Assembly (NCBI RefSeq): GCF_001005215.1
Contig: NZ_LBNQ01000033.1
Location: 124,001 to 188,000, forward strand
Reading direction: 5' to 3'
DNA length: 64,000 nt
DNA from: Lampropedia cohaerens
GTDB lineage: Bacteria > Pseudomonadota > Gammaproteobacteria > Burkholderiales > Burkholderiaceae_C
A model generated the notes under the pieces. That model had not been told where the DNA came from. It did no database searches and saw nothing but the letters and a program-made list of their open reading frames with translations. How positions within the stretch are numbered: the first letter of the stretch is position 1; each line of letters opens with the position of its first letter. Positions 20,599 through 30,980 of the stretch are shown piece by piece. The translations under genes and the position numbers were made by a program.

Positions 20599-21143
20599 CT
20601 GATCCTGCGGAACGATTCATCCAGTATTTGACGACGCTTGCCGAGCGTGACCGGGGTGCGCTGGCAACCTTGCGCCACAGCCTCGCGTTTGCGCCGGGGG
20701 CGTATCCCAGGGCTTTCCCCTATGTGGAACGTTTTGCTGGCGCAGCCGCGCACGAGCGCGACGCACGGCGGTTGGCACTGTATGCGGTGGCCGCGTTGTT
20801 TGCGCGGCACCCCAAGCAGCAGGCGCAAAGTTTCGCCAGTGCGTTCGGGCAGCTCTTTCGCAAGCGCGGGAGCGCCAGTATCGAAAACCGCTTCGTGGCG
20901 CTGCTGGAGGCCGATGCTGAAAACATTTTCGACTACCTGCGCCAGGCCATCAGCTTGCTGGCCGTGGACGATATGGGGTTGAATTACGCCACTTTGTTGA
21001 AGGACCTGTCGGTATGGATGAACCCCAATCGCAATCCAGACCCGTTACGCCAGCGCTGGGCGCGTGACTTCTATCGCGCCGCGCAGGATGAAGAAGCCTC
21101 CCCGGATCCCGACGCAGCCACTGACCACGCCAATGCGGCATAA
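20595..21143 (+). CDS. casB: Cascade small subunit Cse2 (CasB)
   Basis: Small all-helical subunit (182 residues), present in two copies in Cascade and bracing crRNA and target DNA. Supporting features are the position between cas8e and cas7e, the length, and family-like segments (FIQYLTTLAERDRGALATLRHSLAF, read across several helices, and FRKRGSASIENRFVALLEAD). Arg/Lys-rich patches fit nucleic-acid contact. Overlaps cas8e by 4 bp. Confidence 0.92.
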   Translation: MTDPAERFIQYLTTLAERDRGALATLRHSLAFAPGAYPRAFPYVERFAGAAAHERDARRLALYAVAALFARHPKQQAQSFASAFGQLFRKRGSASIENRFVALLEADAENIFDYLRQAISLLAVDDMGLNYATLLKDLSVWMNPNRNPDPLRQRWARDFYRAAQDEEASPDPDAATDHANAA

Positions 21144-21154
21144 AGGAAAACACC

Positions 21155-22288
21155 ATGAGCCTTTTTCTAGAATTCCATCTGATCCAGAACTTTGCGCCCT
21201 CCAACCTCAACCGCGATGACACCGGCGCGCCCAAGGACGCCATCTTCGGTGGCCAACGCCGCGCGCGCGTCAGTAGCCAGTGTTTCAAGCGCGCCATCCG
21301 CCTTGCGGCGGCAGAGCTTGATTTGTTGCCACACGAAAACCGGGGCATTCGTACCAAGAAGCTGCAAACCCTCCTGCTGGAAAAACTCGCCGAGCGCGAT
21401 CAGCAGGAAGCCAGGGCAAAAGTTGAAGCAGCATTGTCTGCCGCAGGCCTGAAACTCAAGGACGATGGCAAGACCGAATACCTGCTGTTCCTCGGCGAAA
21501 ACGAGGTAACAGCCTTTGCCGAGCTGATTCAGCAGCATTGGGATGCCCTGCCCGTAGGCGGCGACAAGAAGAGCAAGAAAGACAGCAAAGCGGCCATTCC
21601 GCCGGAGATCGTCAAGCAGGCCAAAGCGCTGCTCAATGGCGGCAAGGCAGTGGATGTGGCGCTGTTTGGGCGCATGCTGGCCGACCTGCCCGCAGTCAAC
21701 CAGGATGCCGCTTGCCAGGTGGCCCACGCCATCAGCACCCACCGCGTGGAGCGCGAATTTGATTACTTCACAGCAGTGGATGACAAAGGCGATGAAGACG
21801 AAACCGGCGCCGGCATGATTGGCCAGGTTGAATTCAACTCCGCCACTTTTTACCGCTATGCCGTGCTGGACGTGAACAAGCTGCGCAGCAATCTGCAAGG
21901 TGACCGCGAGCTGGCACTCTCCGCCGTGGCTGCGTTTACCCAGGCCATGGCACGGGCGATTCCAACGGGTAAACAAAACAGCTTCGCCGCACACAATCCG
22001 CCTGCGTTCATTGGCGTCAGTGTGCGACATGCCACGCCGTTGAATCTGGCCAATGCGTTCGAAAAGCCTGTTTTCGCAAGGCAGGACCAGGCACTGACCG
22101 AGCAATCAGTGGCCGCGCTTGCCGCCTACGAAACCAAGCTGGCCAGCGTCTATGCCGACGCTGCCGACCAATGGCTGTATCTGGATCTCACCGGACAGTG
22201 GCCGAATGACAAGGGCGACAAGGCCGCGAGCTTGGCGGAGTTGACACAAAAGGTGCGTCAACGGATCGACCAGCAGCTGGGGGAATAA
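21155..22288 (+). CDS. casC: Cascade backbone Cas7e (Cse4/CasC)
   Basis: Backbone subunit (377 residues) that polymerises along the crRNA, six copies in the E. coli complex. Typical N-terminus FLEFHLIQNFAPSNLNRDD and the RNA-contacting FGGQRRARVSSQCFKRAIR. The RAMP-like fold continues through EFDYFTAVDD, MIGQVEFNSATFYRYAVLD and PTGKQNSFAAHNPPAF. It begins 11 bp after cse2, preceded by AAAGGAAA. Confidence 0.96.
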   Translation: MSLFLEFHLIQNFAPSNLNRDDTGAPKDAIFGGQRRARVSSQCFKRAIRLAAAELDLLPHENRGIRTKKLQTLLLEKLAERDQQEARAKVEAALSAAGLKLKDDGKTEYLLFLGENEVTAFAELIQQHWDALPVGGDKKSKKDSKAAIPPEIVKQAKALLNGGKAVDVALFGRMLADLPAVNQDAACQVAHAISTHRVEREFDYFTAVDDKGDEDETGAGMIGQVEFNSATFYRYAVLDVNKLRSNLQGDRELALSAVAAFTQAMARAIPTGKQNSFAAHNPPAFIGVSVRHATPLNLANAFEKPVFARQDQALTEQSVAALAAYETKLASVYADAADQWLYLDLTGQWPNDKGDKAASLAELTQKVRQRIDQQLGE

Positions 22289-22291
22289 GGC

Positions 22292-22993
22292 ATGGCCACA
22301 TTGCTGCTGCGCCTGCAAGGGCCCATGCAGGCCTGGGGCACGACCAGTCGCTTCGATGAGCGCGACACCCAGCTGGAGCCTTCCAAATCCGGTGTACTTG
22401 GCCTTGTCTGCGCGGCCTTGGGGCGTGATCGCGCCGAGCCCGTAGATGATCTGGCCGCATTGCGTATGGGCGTGCGCGTGGACCGGGAAGGCGTGCCGAT
22501 GCGGGATTATCAGACCATTGGCGGAGATCGAGATCTAAAGAGGCAGAGACAAGCCGTTCGCACGGCGAGTGGAGACTTCCGTAAGGACCCGATAGTCAGC
22601 CCGCGCTTTTACCTGTCTGACGCGGTTTTTCTTGTCGGCTTAGAGGGTGAGCAAGCCTTGCTCGAACGCATTCACACCGCATTGAGGCAACCGTGCTGGC
22701 CCCTGGCGCTGGGCCGCAAAAGTTTTGTTCCGTCGCTGCCCGTGCATTTGCCCGATGCCGTCGTGCAAGCACCACTGGAGCAAGCTCTGGCGCAGTGGCC
22801 CTTGCTGGTTGACCCAAAGGCAAATGCGCTCACCGTGACTCTGCGTGTAGTGCTTGAGCACCCGACCGAAGGGGCCGTGCGGCTGGATCAGCCAGTTGCA
22901 CCGTTTGCGCAACGCCGCTTTGGCCCCCGCTTTGTGAAATCCGTGACTTTGACTGTGGAGGTCAAGCATGTACCTGACCCGGCTGACGCTTGA
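22292..22993 (+). CDS. casD: Cascade subunit Cas5e (CasD)
   Basis: RAMP protein (233 residues) that caps the crRNA 5' handle in Cascade. The N-terminus LLLRLQGPMQAWGTTSRFDE is diagnostic of Cas5e, with PSKSGVLGLVCAALGRDR following. The Gly-rich LGRKSFVPSLPV loop is also typical. It starts 3 bp after cas7e and its end overlaps cas6e by 26 bp. Confidence 0.95.
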   Translation: MATLLLRLQGPMQAWGTTSRFDERDTQLEPSKSGVLGLVCAALGRDRAEPVDDLAALRMGVRVDREGVPMRDYQTIGGDRDLKRQRQAVRTASGDFRKDPIVSPRFYLSDAVFLVGLEGEQALLERIHTALRQPCWPLALGRKSFVPSLPVHLPDAVVQAPLEQALAQWPLLVDPKANALTVTLRVVLEHPTEGAVRLDQPVAPFAQRRFGPRFVKSVTLTVEVKHVPDPADA

Positions 22994-23588
22994 TCCCCGC
23001 AATGCGCAGGTTCGGCGTGATCTTGCGAATCCCTATGACATGCATCGCAGCCTGGTGCGCGCCTTTGTGCAAAACGAGGAGCAAACACCTCCACGCTTCC
23101 TGTGGCGCCTTGAACCCCAGATCAACTGGCAGGCACTGCCGGTGCTGTTGGTGCAATCCAGCGAGGCGGCGGACTGGAGCCATTTGAAGGCCGTGCCCAA
23201 CTATCTGAAAAGAGAGCCGGAGGAAAAGGCATTCACCTTGCACGCTTGGCTGCTGCCGCAGCAGCGTTACCGGTTCCGGTTGTTGGCCAATCCAACCGTC
23301 GCGCGTGAAAGAAAGCGCTATGGCATCGCTTCCCAAGAGGCGCAACTGGAATGGCTGAGTAAACAGGGTCAGCGACAGGGCTTCTCGATCGAGTCTGCCG
23401 TGGTGATCGCCAGTGATGTTCTCAAGGCGCGCAAGCAAACACACGTGATCAGCCTGCAACGCGCTTGTTATGAAGGCAACCTCGTCGCGACCGATGTCGC
23501 ATCGTTTGCCAATGCCATCCAGAACGGGATTGGTCCCGGAAAGGCATTTGGCTGCGGCTTGTTGAGCTTGGCTCGGTTGGGAAGATAG
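22968..23588 (+). CDS. casE: crRNA endoribonuclease Cas6e (CasE)
   Basis: Processes the pre-crRNA within each repeat and stays bound to the 3' hairpin; 206 residues. The start MYLTRLTLDPRN is family-typical. His26 in NPYDMHRSLVRAF is at the position expected for the catalytic His of Cas6e. The C-terminal Gly-rich loop IGPGKAFGCGLLSLARLG is the RAMP G-loop. The array repeat has a matching GC-rich hairpin (CCCCGC...GCGGGG), its predicted substrate. The gene overlaps cas5e in a different frame. Confidence 0.95.
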   Translation: MYLTRLTLDPRNAQVRRDLANPYDMHRSLVRAFVQNEEQTPPRFLWRLEPQINWQALPVLLVQSSEAADWSHLKAVPNYLKREPEEKAFTLHAWLLPQQRYRFRLLANPTVARERKRYGIASQEAQLEWLSKQGQRQGFSIESAVVIASDVLKARKQTHVISLQRACYEGNLVATDVASFANAIQNGIGPGKAFGCGLLSLARLGR

Positions 23589-23601
23589 GGGCGCCTACAC
23601 C

Positions 23602-24835
<1,234 letters not shown>

Positions 24836-24903
24836 CAACCTATCCATTCGGTAGAATCACGGACTCTCTGTTTTCATTGGTAAATCAATGACATACAGGA
24901 AGT
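24836..24903 (+). promoter_or_regulatory. CRISPR leader with IHF-like site
   Basis: AT-richer 68-bp stretch between the cas2 stop and the first repeat. It holds a TAGAAT -10-like box (24852-24857) and an IHF-like element AATCAA-TGAC-ATA (24883-24895), one mismatch from WATCAANNNNTTR and 8 bp before the first repeat. Type I-E adaptation in E. coli needs IHF bending in the leader, so the site is well placed. Repeat polarity (GCGTTCCCC at the 5' end) also implies transcription away from cas2 on the plus strand. Confidence 0.7.
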
Positions 24904-27900
24904 GCGTTCCCCGCAGGCGCGGGGATGAACCGCGAAACAGTTTTGGGAGCAACACCAGCAAATGCGCGTTCCCCGCAGGCGCGGGGATGAACCGGTTTTG
25001 GGCGTAGCACTGTGGGCTGTTCGCGAGCGTTCCCCGCAGGCGCGGGGATGAACCGTCCCCAGCACCAACCTCCGGCGAAACATGCGGGCGTTCCCCGCAG
25101 GCGCGGGGATGAACCGCAGCAATGTCATACTGCAGTCGCTGCGCAACGGCGTTCCCCGCAGGCGCGGGGATGAACCGCCCATCCGAATGTTGTGCTTTGT
25201 ACAACACTAGCGTTCCCCGCAGGCGCGGGGATGAACCGCTCATCGGCTGCCGGTTGCGAGACCCCTCGATGCGTTCCCCGCAGGCGCGGGGATGAACCGT
25301 CGCCGCGCATGGCAGCAGTGGGAGCGGGGCGGCGTTCCCCGCAGGCGCGGGGATGAACCGTTTCGAGACGCCGTCTTCATACTTCTCAGGATGCGTTCCC
25401 CGCAGGCGCGGGGATGAACCGTGCCAATCGCGCGGGAGCTGATCCGCGAGGCCGCGTTCCCCGCAGGCGCGGGGATGAACCGGGATTCAATCTCGACACT
25501 TGGAAACGCGTGCGGCGTTCCCCGCAGGCGCGGGGATGAACCGCGCCTGGACAACGTGCCGGACGTGACCGCACTGCGTTCCCCGCAGGCGCGGGGATGA
25601 ACCGCGCGCCGACCGTGGGCCGGCGGAATATCAGTTGCGTTCCCCGCAGGCGCGGGGATGAACCGTTTCATCCCCTCGGCCTGCGCGGCGCGCACGCGCG
25701 TTCCCCGCAGGCGCGGGGATGAACCGGCGCAATTGCAGCAGCTGCAGCAGCAGGCGCAGCGTTCCCCGCAGGCGCGGGGATGAACCGGTCTGCCATGGCT
25801 GCCTTGTCGGCGCCTGCCTGCGTTCCCCGCAGGCGCGGGGATGAACCGGATGTTGGCATCATTGCGGGCCACGCCATAAAGCGTTCCCCGCAGGCGCGGG
25901 GATGAACCGGCCACCGGCATCGAGCGCGACCCCGACACATTGCGTTCCCCGCAGGCGCGGGGATGAACCGGAGTGGGCCTTTCTGGTGCAGAAAACCAAG
26001 GCGCGTTCCCCGCAGGCGCGGGGATGAACCGTTGCGGTGGCAGTTGACGGCCACCGCCAGGGCGCGTTCCCCGCAGGCGCGGGGATGAACCGGTTCCCGG
26101 CGCGTCGTGGACGGCCTCGGCGTAGGCGTTCCCCGCAGGCGCGGGGATGAACCGGCGTGGTGGACCTTGCGAAGGTGATCTCAATCGCGTTCCCCGCAGG
26201 CGCGGGGATGAACCGCACTTCATCGATACCGGCTAGGGCTGGAGCAGGCGTTCCCCGCAGGCGCGGGGATGAACCGACGACGCCGATGCGCTGCGACTGG
26301 CGGTCAAGGCGTTCCCCGCAGGCGCGGGGATGAACCGCTGCTCTTGCAGGATCGCAACGTCTGCCTGCGGCGTTCCCCGCAGGCGCGGGGATGAACCGGA
26401 CCTCGATTGCATGTGTGCGTGGGCTTTTCTGCGTTCCCCGCAGGCGCGGGGATGAACCGCGCGCTAACGACACCGAAGCCACTTTCAAGCAGCGTTCCCC
26501 GCAGGCGCGGGGATGAACCGGAGGCGTACTGAATCGCCTAGGTGCAGTGCTGCGCGTTCCCCGCAGGCGCGGGGATGAACCGTTGCGGTGGCAGTTGACG
26601 GCCACCGCCAGGGCGCGTTCCCCGCAGGCGCGGGGATGAACCGACTGGCGGGATGGTTGAGACATGGGAGACCGTGCGTTCCCCGCAGGCGCGGGGATGA
26701 ACCGGCATTTACCTCACGTTTGAAGGCGGCCAGGGCGCGTTCCCCGCAGGCGCGGGGATGAACCGGTCACGTTCCCCGTCAAAGGGGAGCTGGCCGAGCG
26801 TTCCCCGCAGGCGCGGGGATGAACCGGCGGGCTTCTGGATGGTCGCGCCGGGTGCTGCGCGTTCCCCGCAGGCGCGGGGATGAACCGTTGCGCAAACACG
26901 CGCGCGGCCTGCGCAGGCGGCGTTCCCCGCAGGCGCGGGGATGAACCGCCACCAGCGTCTGAACGCATCCAGCGCATCCCGCGTTCCCCGCAGGCGCGGG
27001 GATGAACCGCACCCCCGCAGCACCGCCCCGGCCTATAGCCTGCGTTCCCCGCAGGCGCGGGGATGAACCGGCATTTACCTCACTTTTGATGGCGGCCAGG
27101 GCGCGTTCCCCGCAGGCGCGGGGATGAACCGCCATGCTAAACGCTCCCACTGTTAGCATCGCTGCGTTCCCCGCAGGCGCGGGGATGAACCGTGTTCGGC
27201 GCAGGCTGGAGCGACAACATGACCGCGTTCCCCGCAGGCGCGGGGATGAACCGCCTACGCCGAGGCGACTGACAAACTCACAGAGGCGTTCCCCGCAGGC
27301 GCGGGGATGAACCGCCACCAGCGTCTGAACGCATCCAGCGCATCCCGCGTTCCCCGCAGGCGCGGGGATGAACCGTGTTCGGCGCAGGCTGGAGCGACAA
27401 CATGACCGCGTTCCCCGCAGGCGCGGGGATGAACCGCCCAGGCGCTGCAGCAGCTGGAGACCAACGTCGCGTTCCCCGCAGGCGCGGGGATGAACCGTTT
27501 GCGGCTGCTGTCCGGCACCTGCCTGATGAGCGTTCCCCGCAGGCGCGGGGATGAACCGCACCATGCCAGTTTCCTGATGACGGCCAATGCGCGTTCCCCG
27601 CAGGCGCGGGGATGAACCGTCGCACTCGCCGGTTATCAGGTCATTGCTCTTGCGTTCCCCGCAGGCGCGGGGATGAACCGAACTCTTCGTCCATGCGCAC
27701 GCCCCCGACCTCGCGTTCCCCGCAGGCGCGGGGATGAACCGCGGATTCCACGCGGTGTGGACCAATGCCCCTTCGCGTTCCCCGCAGGCGCGGGGATGAA
27801 CCGGCACCGATAAATTCTCCTTCGTTTACCGGGACGCGTTCCCCGCAGGCGCGGGGATGAACCGCCATCGCATCCCGCAGTGTCATGCCGCCGTAAGCGT

Positions 27901-29024
27901 TCCCCGCAGGCGCGGGGATGAACCGTCAATGTTGGCAATGCGACCTGCCAGCTTCACGCGTTCCCCGCAGGCGCGGGGATGAACCGTCCGCGTATTCGTC
28001 ATCCGGTGGCTCAGCATCGCGTTCCCCGCAGGCGCGGGGATGAACCGTCGGCACTGCCAACATACGGAGAACAGGTGGCGCGTTCCCCGCAGGCGCGGGG
28101 ATGAACCGAAGGCGAGATCTACCGCGAGCCGCAGGCAGCCGCGTTCCCCGCAGGCGCGGGGATGAACCGAGCCAGAGCCCGAGCGCCCGGTCATGCCCAC
28201 TGCGTTCCCCGCAGGCGCGGGGATGAACCCTGCGCCTCCAGGTTGCTGATGGCCTCGTCGATGCGTTCCCCGCAGGCGCGGGGATGAACCGTCCGATCTT
28301 GGTGTTCCGCTGTTGTCATTGCCGCGTTCCCCGCAGGCGCGGGGATGAACCGTAAGAATCTGCCACATGCCATGTACGGGTCTAGCGTTCCCCGCAGGCG
28401 CGGGGATGAACCGCAACATTTCGTCGGGTTGCTCAATCCGGTACTGCGTTCCCCGCAGGCGCGGGGATGAACCGTCCGCGTATTCGTCATCCGGTGGCTC
28501 AGCATCGCGTTCCCCGCAGGCGCGGGGATGAACCGCGGTTCCTGCTTGGGCTGAACATCGGTAGGCAGCGTTCCCCGCAGGCGCGGGGATGAACCGCCGA
28601 CCGGATCATTGAATCTCAGACCGTGGAAGCGTTCCCCGCAGGCGCGGGGATGAACCGCCATTGATTCCACTAGAGATTTCACTGTCGACGCGTTCCCCGC
28701 AGGCGCGGGGATGAACCGCCTGCCCGCAGTAGCTGTGCAGCTCAATGGCACGCGTTCCCCGCAGGCGCGGGGATGAACCGACAGTAATCACAGCAGCACC
28801 TCCTGCGCGGCAGCGTTCCCCGCAGGCGCGGGGATGAACCGTTGACAACTGTTATCGTGTGAGCCTCTCTATCGCGTTCCCCGCAGGCGCGGGGATGAAC
28901 CGAATGCACCGCCGATCAATGCGGCGCCCAGCACGCGTTCCCCGCAGGCGCGGGGATGAACCGGCCACTTCGATGGCGGCCGCTTCGTTGGGGTCGCGTT
29001 CCCCGCAGGCGCGGGGATGAACCG
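24904..29024 (+). CRISPR. Type I-E CRISPR array, leader-proximal part (about 68 repeats)
   Basis: Direct repeats of 29 nt, beginning GCGTTCCCCGC and ending GGGGATGAACCG, with a 61-bp period and mostly 32-nt spacers (a few of 33). From the distance of first to last repeat I estimate about 68 repeats. The repeat is nearly invariant; the unit at 28202-28230 ends in C instead of G. Duplicated spacers: 26032/26583, 26949/27315, 27193/27376 and 27987/28475. The spacers at 26705 and 27071 differ at only two positions. The last repeat (28996-29024) is followed by a spacer-sized stretch that continues into a phage tail gene. Open frames across the array are artefacts of the repeat. Confidence 0.98.
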
Positions 29025-29642
29025 GAATTCACCCTGGAATGGGAAACCACCGACGCCACTGCAGATGATTCCATCGGCGCATTGCGCGAGAACCTGGCCA
29101 CATTCCAGACTCTGAGCGTATCAGGGGACGGCACGCTCAAGGCAAGCGGCGCTGGAGCGGCAAACCTGATTGAGCTGACCAAGCACGTCGCCAATCCAAT
29201 CGCAACGGGCGGACAGCCGGTCGTGTGGGTGCGCATGACGTTCCCAGACCTGACGTTCACGTTCTTTGCCATCCTCTCCAACCTGAGCCGCAGCGCGCCA
29301 TTCGACGACGTAGTGACCTACTCGTTCGAGGCATCTGCCACCGCTTCGGACTACGGCTTGATCGTCGAGGACACCCCGTCCGTTGTCACACCAACGTCTG
29401 TGACCGTCACGCCCGCAACGGTGAGCATCACCGAAGGTGCCACGCAAGCCCTCACGGCGACCGTTGGCCCTGCTGGCGCACCGCAGGCGGTAACCTACAC
29501 CAGCGCGAGTAATGCTGTTGCGACAGTCAGCGCGGCAGGGGTTGTGACGGGCGTTGCTGCAGGAACCACGACGATCACCGTGCGCAGTGCTACGGCGCCA
29601 AATGTGACCGCAACTGTGAGCGTAACTGTCACTGAGCCATGA
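29025..29642 (+). pseudogene. Phage tail tube protein with Ig-like domain, 5' truncated by the CRISPR junction
   Basis: The frame enters from the CRISPR repeat; the phage-derived part starts EFTLEWETTDATADD. The first ~115 residues look like the C-terminal half of a siphophage major tail (tube) protein. The last ~85 form a bacterial Ig-like (Big_2 type) domain, with VTVTPATVSITEGATQALTA and the terminal AAGTTTITVRS motif, a common decoration on tail tubes. The stop overlaps the next gene start by 4 bp, as in intact tail operons. The N-terminal half and the start codon are missing. The first 32 nt correspond in position to a spacer. Confidence 0.7.
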
Positions 29643-30223
29643 TCCTGACGGAGATCGGCGAGATCGGCGTGCACATAGATGGGCAGACGCACATCCTGCG
29701 TCCATCCCTCTATGCCATGACGCAGCTGGGCAGCCCGAAGGAAATCGTGGCGCTGTACGCCGCTGTCATGGATGCAGGCCCGCGGCTGATCGACTGCATT
29801 GGCGTCATCAATGCCTGCACTGTTGCGGATGTGAGCCGGGCTTTTGGCTGCGTGGTGGACAAGGATGGCAAGCTGGAATACCAGCCAGGACTGGCTCCGG
29901 CTGAGGATGTTGTGGCCATCGCCAGATGCCTGCTCAAGCACGGCGTCACTGGCGCACTCAAACAATTGCCAAAGGCCGCCGACGCCGAATACTCCGACGA
30001 ATTTGACGCCAGAGCGATGGTAGCGGCGGCAATGGCGCACCTTGGGCTGTCCAGCCAAGAGGCGTGGCAGTCGACCATGACCGAGCTAGTGGGTGCGTTC
30101 CGGTCGAAATTCCCGCCAGATGCCAAGACCAATCCTGGCTCCCGGGCGCCTACGCTGGAGGAACACGAGCAGACCATGGCGTGGTTTGAGCAGGTGGAGG
30201 CTATGCGAGGCGGCAATGTGTGA
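29639..30223 (+). CDS. Phage tail assembly protein (DUF6246-like)
   Basis: 194 residues, starting MILTEIGEIGVHIDGQTHIL and overlapping the tail tube stop by 4 bp. Its place between tail tube and tape measure is that of a tail assembly chaperone, and the sequence resembles the DUF6246 family of siphophage tail proteins. The C-terminal part (LEEHEQTMAWFEQVEAMRGG) is helical. The segment coding IVALYAAVMDAG (29744-29776) is matched by a spacer at 39306-39338 with three mismatches. No frameshift product was identified. Confidence 0.6.
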   Translation: MILTEIGEIGVHIDGQTHILRPSLYAMTQLGSPKEIVALYAAVMDAGPRLIDCIGVINACTVADVSRAFGCVVDKDGKLEYQPGLAPAEDVVAIARCLLKHGVTGALKQLPKAADAEYSDEFDARAMVAAAMAHLGLSSQEAWQSTMTELVGAFRSKFPPDAKTNPGSRAPTLEEHEQTMAWFEQVEAMRGGNV

Positions 30224-30256
30224 CAATTAGCCTGCAGGTTGTACTTGGAGGCGGGC

Positions 30257-30577
30257 ATGACTGATGATCTCGACATTCGTCGCCATCACTCGCGTATGTC
30301 TAAACTGAGGGCCGAAGGTTTAAGGGTAAAGTACATGCACCTATCGGCACTGTCGCCAACCACTCGAAAGTCACACGCAGATAGGCACGGGCAGCTGTTC
30401 ACAGCAGCCGAGGTTCGTGAGTTCTGGTCAGACCCGGAGAACATCAAAGGCTGCAAGTGCAGTATCACGGAAGTGATGGTCGATGAGCTTGGGAAACCCA
30501 TCGTCCCAAGCATACAAAAGAGGGCATTGAAAGCCTACGAAACTATGAAGAAGCGAGGGTATGAATGGTCAAAGTGA
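30257..30577 (+). CDS. Small phage protein with minor-head-like Cys motif
   Basis: 106 residues, MTDDLDIRRHHSRMSKLRAE onward, with a GGAGG-like site before the ATG. The segment HADRHGQLFTAAEVREFWSD followed by IKGCKCSITEVMVDELGKP resembles the C-terminal Cys-containing domain of phage head-morphogenesis (SPP1 gp7/Mu gpF-like) proteins, here as a stand-alone gene in the tail operon. Function is not established. The end overlaps the next gene by 13 bp. Confidence 0.5.
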   Translation: MTDDLDIRRHHSRMSKLRAEGLRVKYMHLSALSPTTRKSHADRHGQLFTAAEVREFWSDPENIKGCKCSITEVMVDELGKPIVPSIQKRALKAYETMKKRGYEWSK

Positions 30578-30906
30578 ATCGCGTGTATAAGCTCCTGTCA
30601 ATTTCATCTCTCGCCTTTCTGCTGGTTTGCCAGATCAATCATGCAAATGCTTCTGTTTCTGATGAGAACAGAGAGAAGTGCGCGGCAGTTTCGGACATTG
30701 CCGCCAGCGTGATGGAGCTTCGGCAAATGGGGGCTTTGATGAATGAAGTGCTTGGCGACGGAGGCTCTCCCGTTGAGGAAATACACAACTTGCTCGTTGA
30801 AAGAGCGTACAAGATGCCAAGATTCCCTGAATCAATGGTGGACGAGGTTGTACGAGACTTTCAGAATGAAATATTCATGGAGTGCTACTCAGCCAATAGA
30901 AAATAA
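30565..30906 (+). CDS. Small exported protein of unknown function in the phage tail operon
   Basis: 113 residues with a clear N-terminal signal peptide (MVKVNRVYKLLSISSLAFLL, then VCQINHANA with an AxA-like cleavage site). The mature part is helical, contains two Cys (REKCAAVSD and MECYSANRK) that could form a disulfide, and has no domain I recognise. It overlaps the preceding gene and is followed by an intrinsic terminator. It appears AT-richer than its neighbours. Confidence 0.5.
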   Translation: MVKVNRVYKLLSISSLAFLLVCQINHANASVSDENREKCAAVSDIAASVMELRQMGALMNEVLGDGGSPVEEIHNLLVERAYKMPRFPESMVDEVVRDFQNEIFMECYSANRK

Positions 30907-30920
30907 ATAGCTCTTTCAAT

Positions 30921-30942
30921 CCGCCATTTGGCGGTTTTTTTT
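30921..30942 (+). terminator. Intrinsic terminator before the tape measure gene
   Basis: Short stem CCGCC/GGCGG with an ATTT loop followed by eight T residues (30935-30942). Oriented with the phage genes; it probably modulates transcription between early tail genes and the tape measure gene. Confidence 0.65.
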
Positions 30943-30980
30943 GCCCGCTTATGTGGGTATTGTTGTTTCTGGAGGCTGTA

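Noticed and set aside
24857-29024. Long minus-strand open frames in the leader-proximal array with repeating RFIPAPAGNA, GSSPRLRGT and VHPRACGER peptides
   Set aside because: The 29-nt repeat has no stop codon in any minus-strand frame, so these frames are the CRISPR repeat read three ways with spacers between. They are not proteins.
30257-30577. Anti-CRISPR protein encoded by the phage segment
   Set aside because: The small protein resembles a phage head-type Cys domain; nothing specific links it or the exported neighbour to known anti-CRISPR families, and no Aca-type regulator is present.
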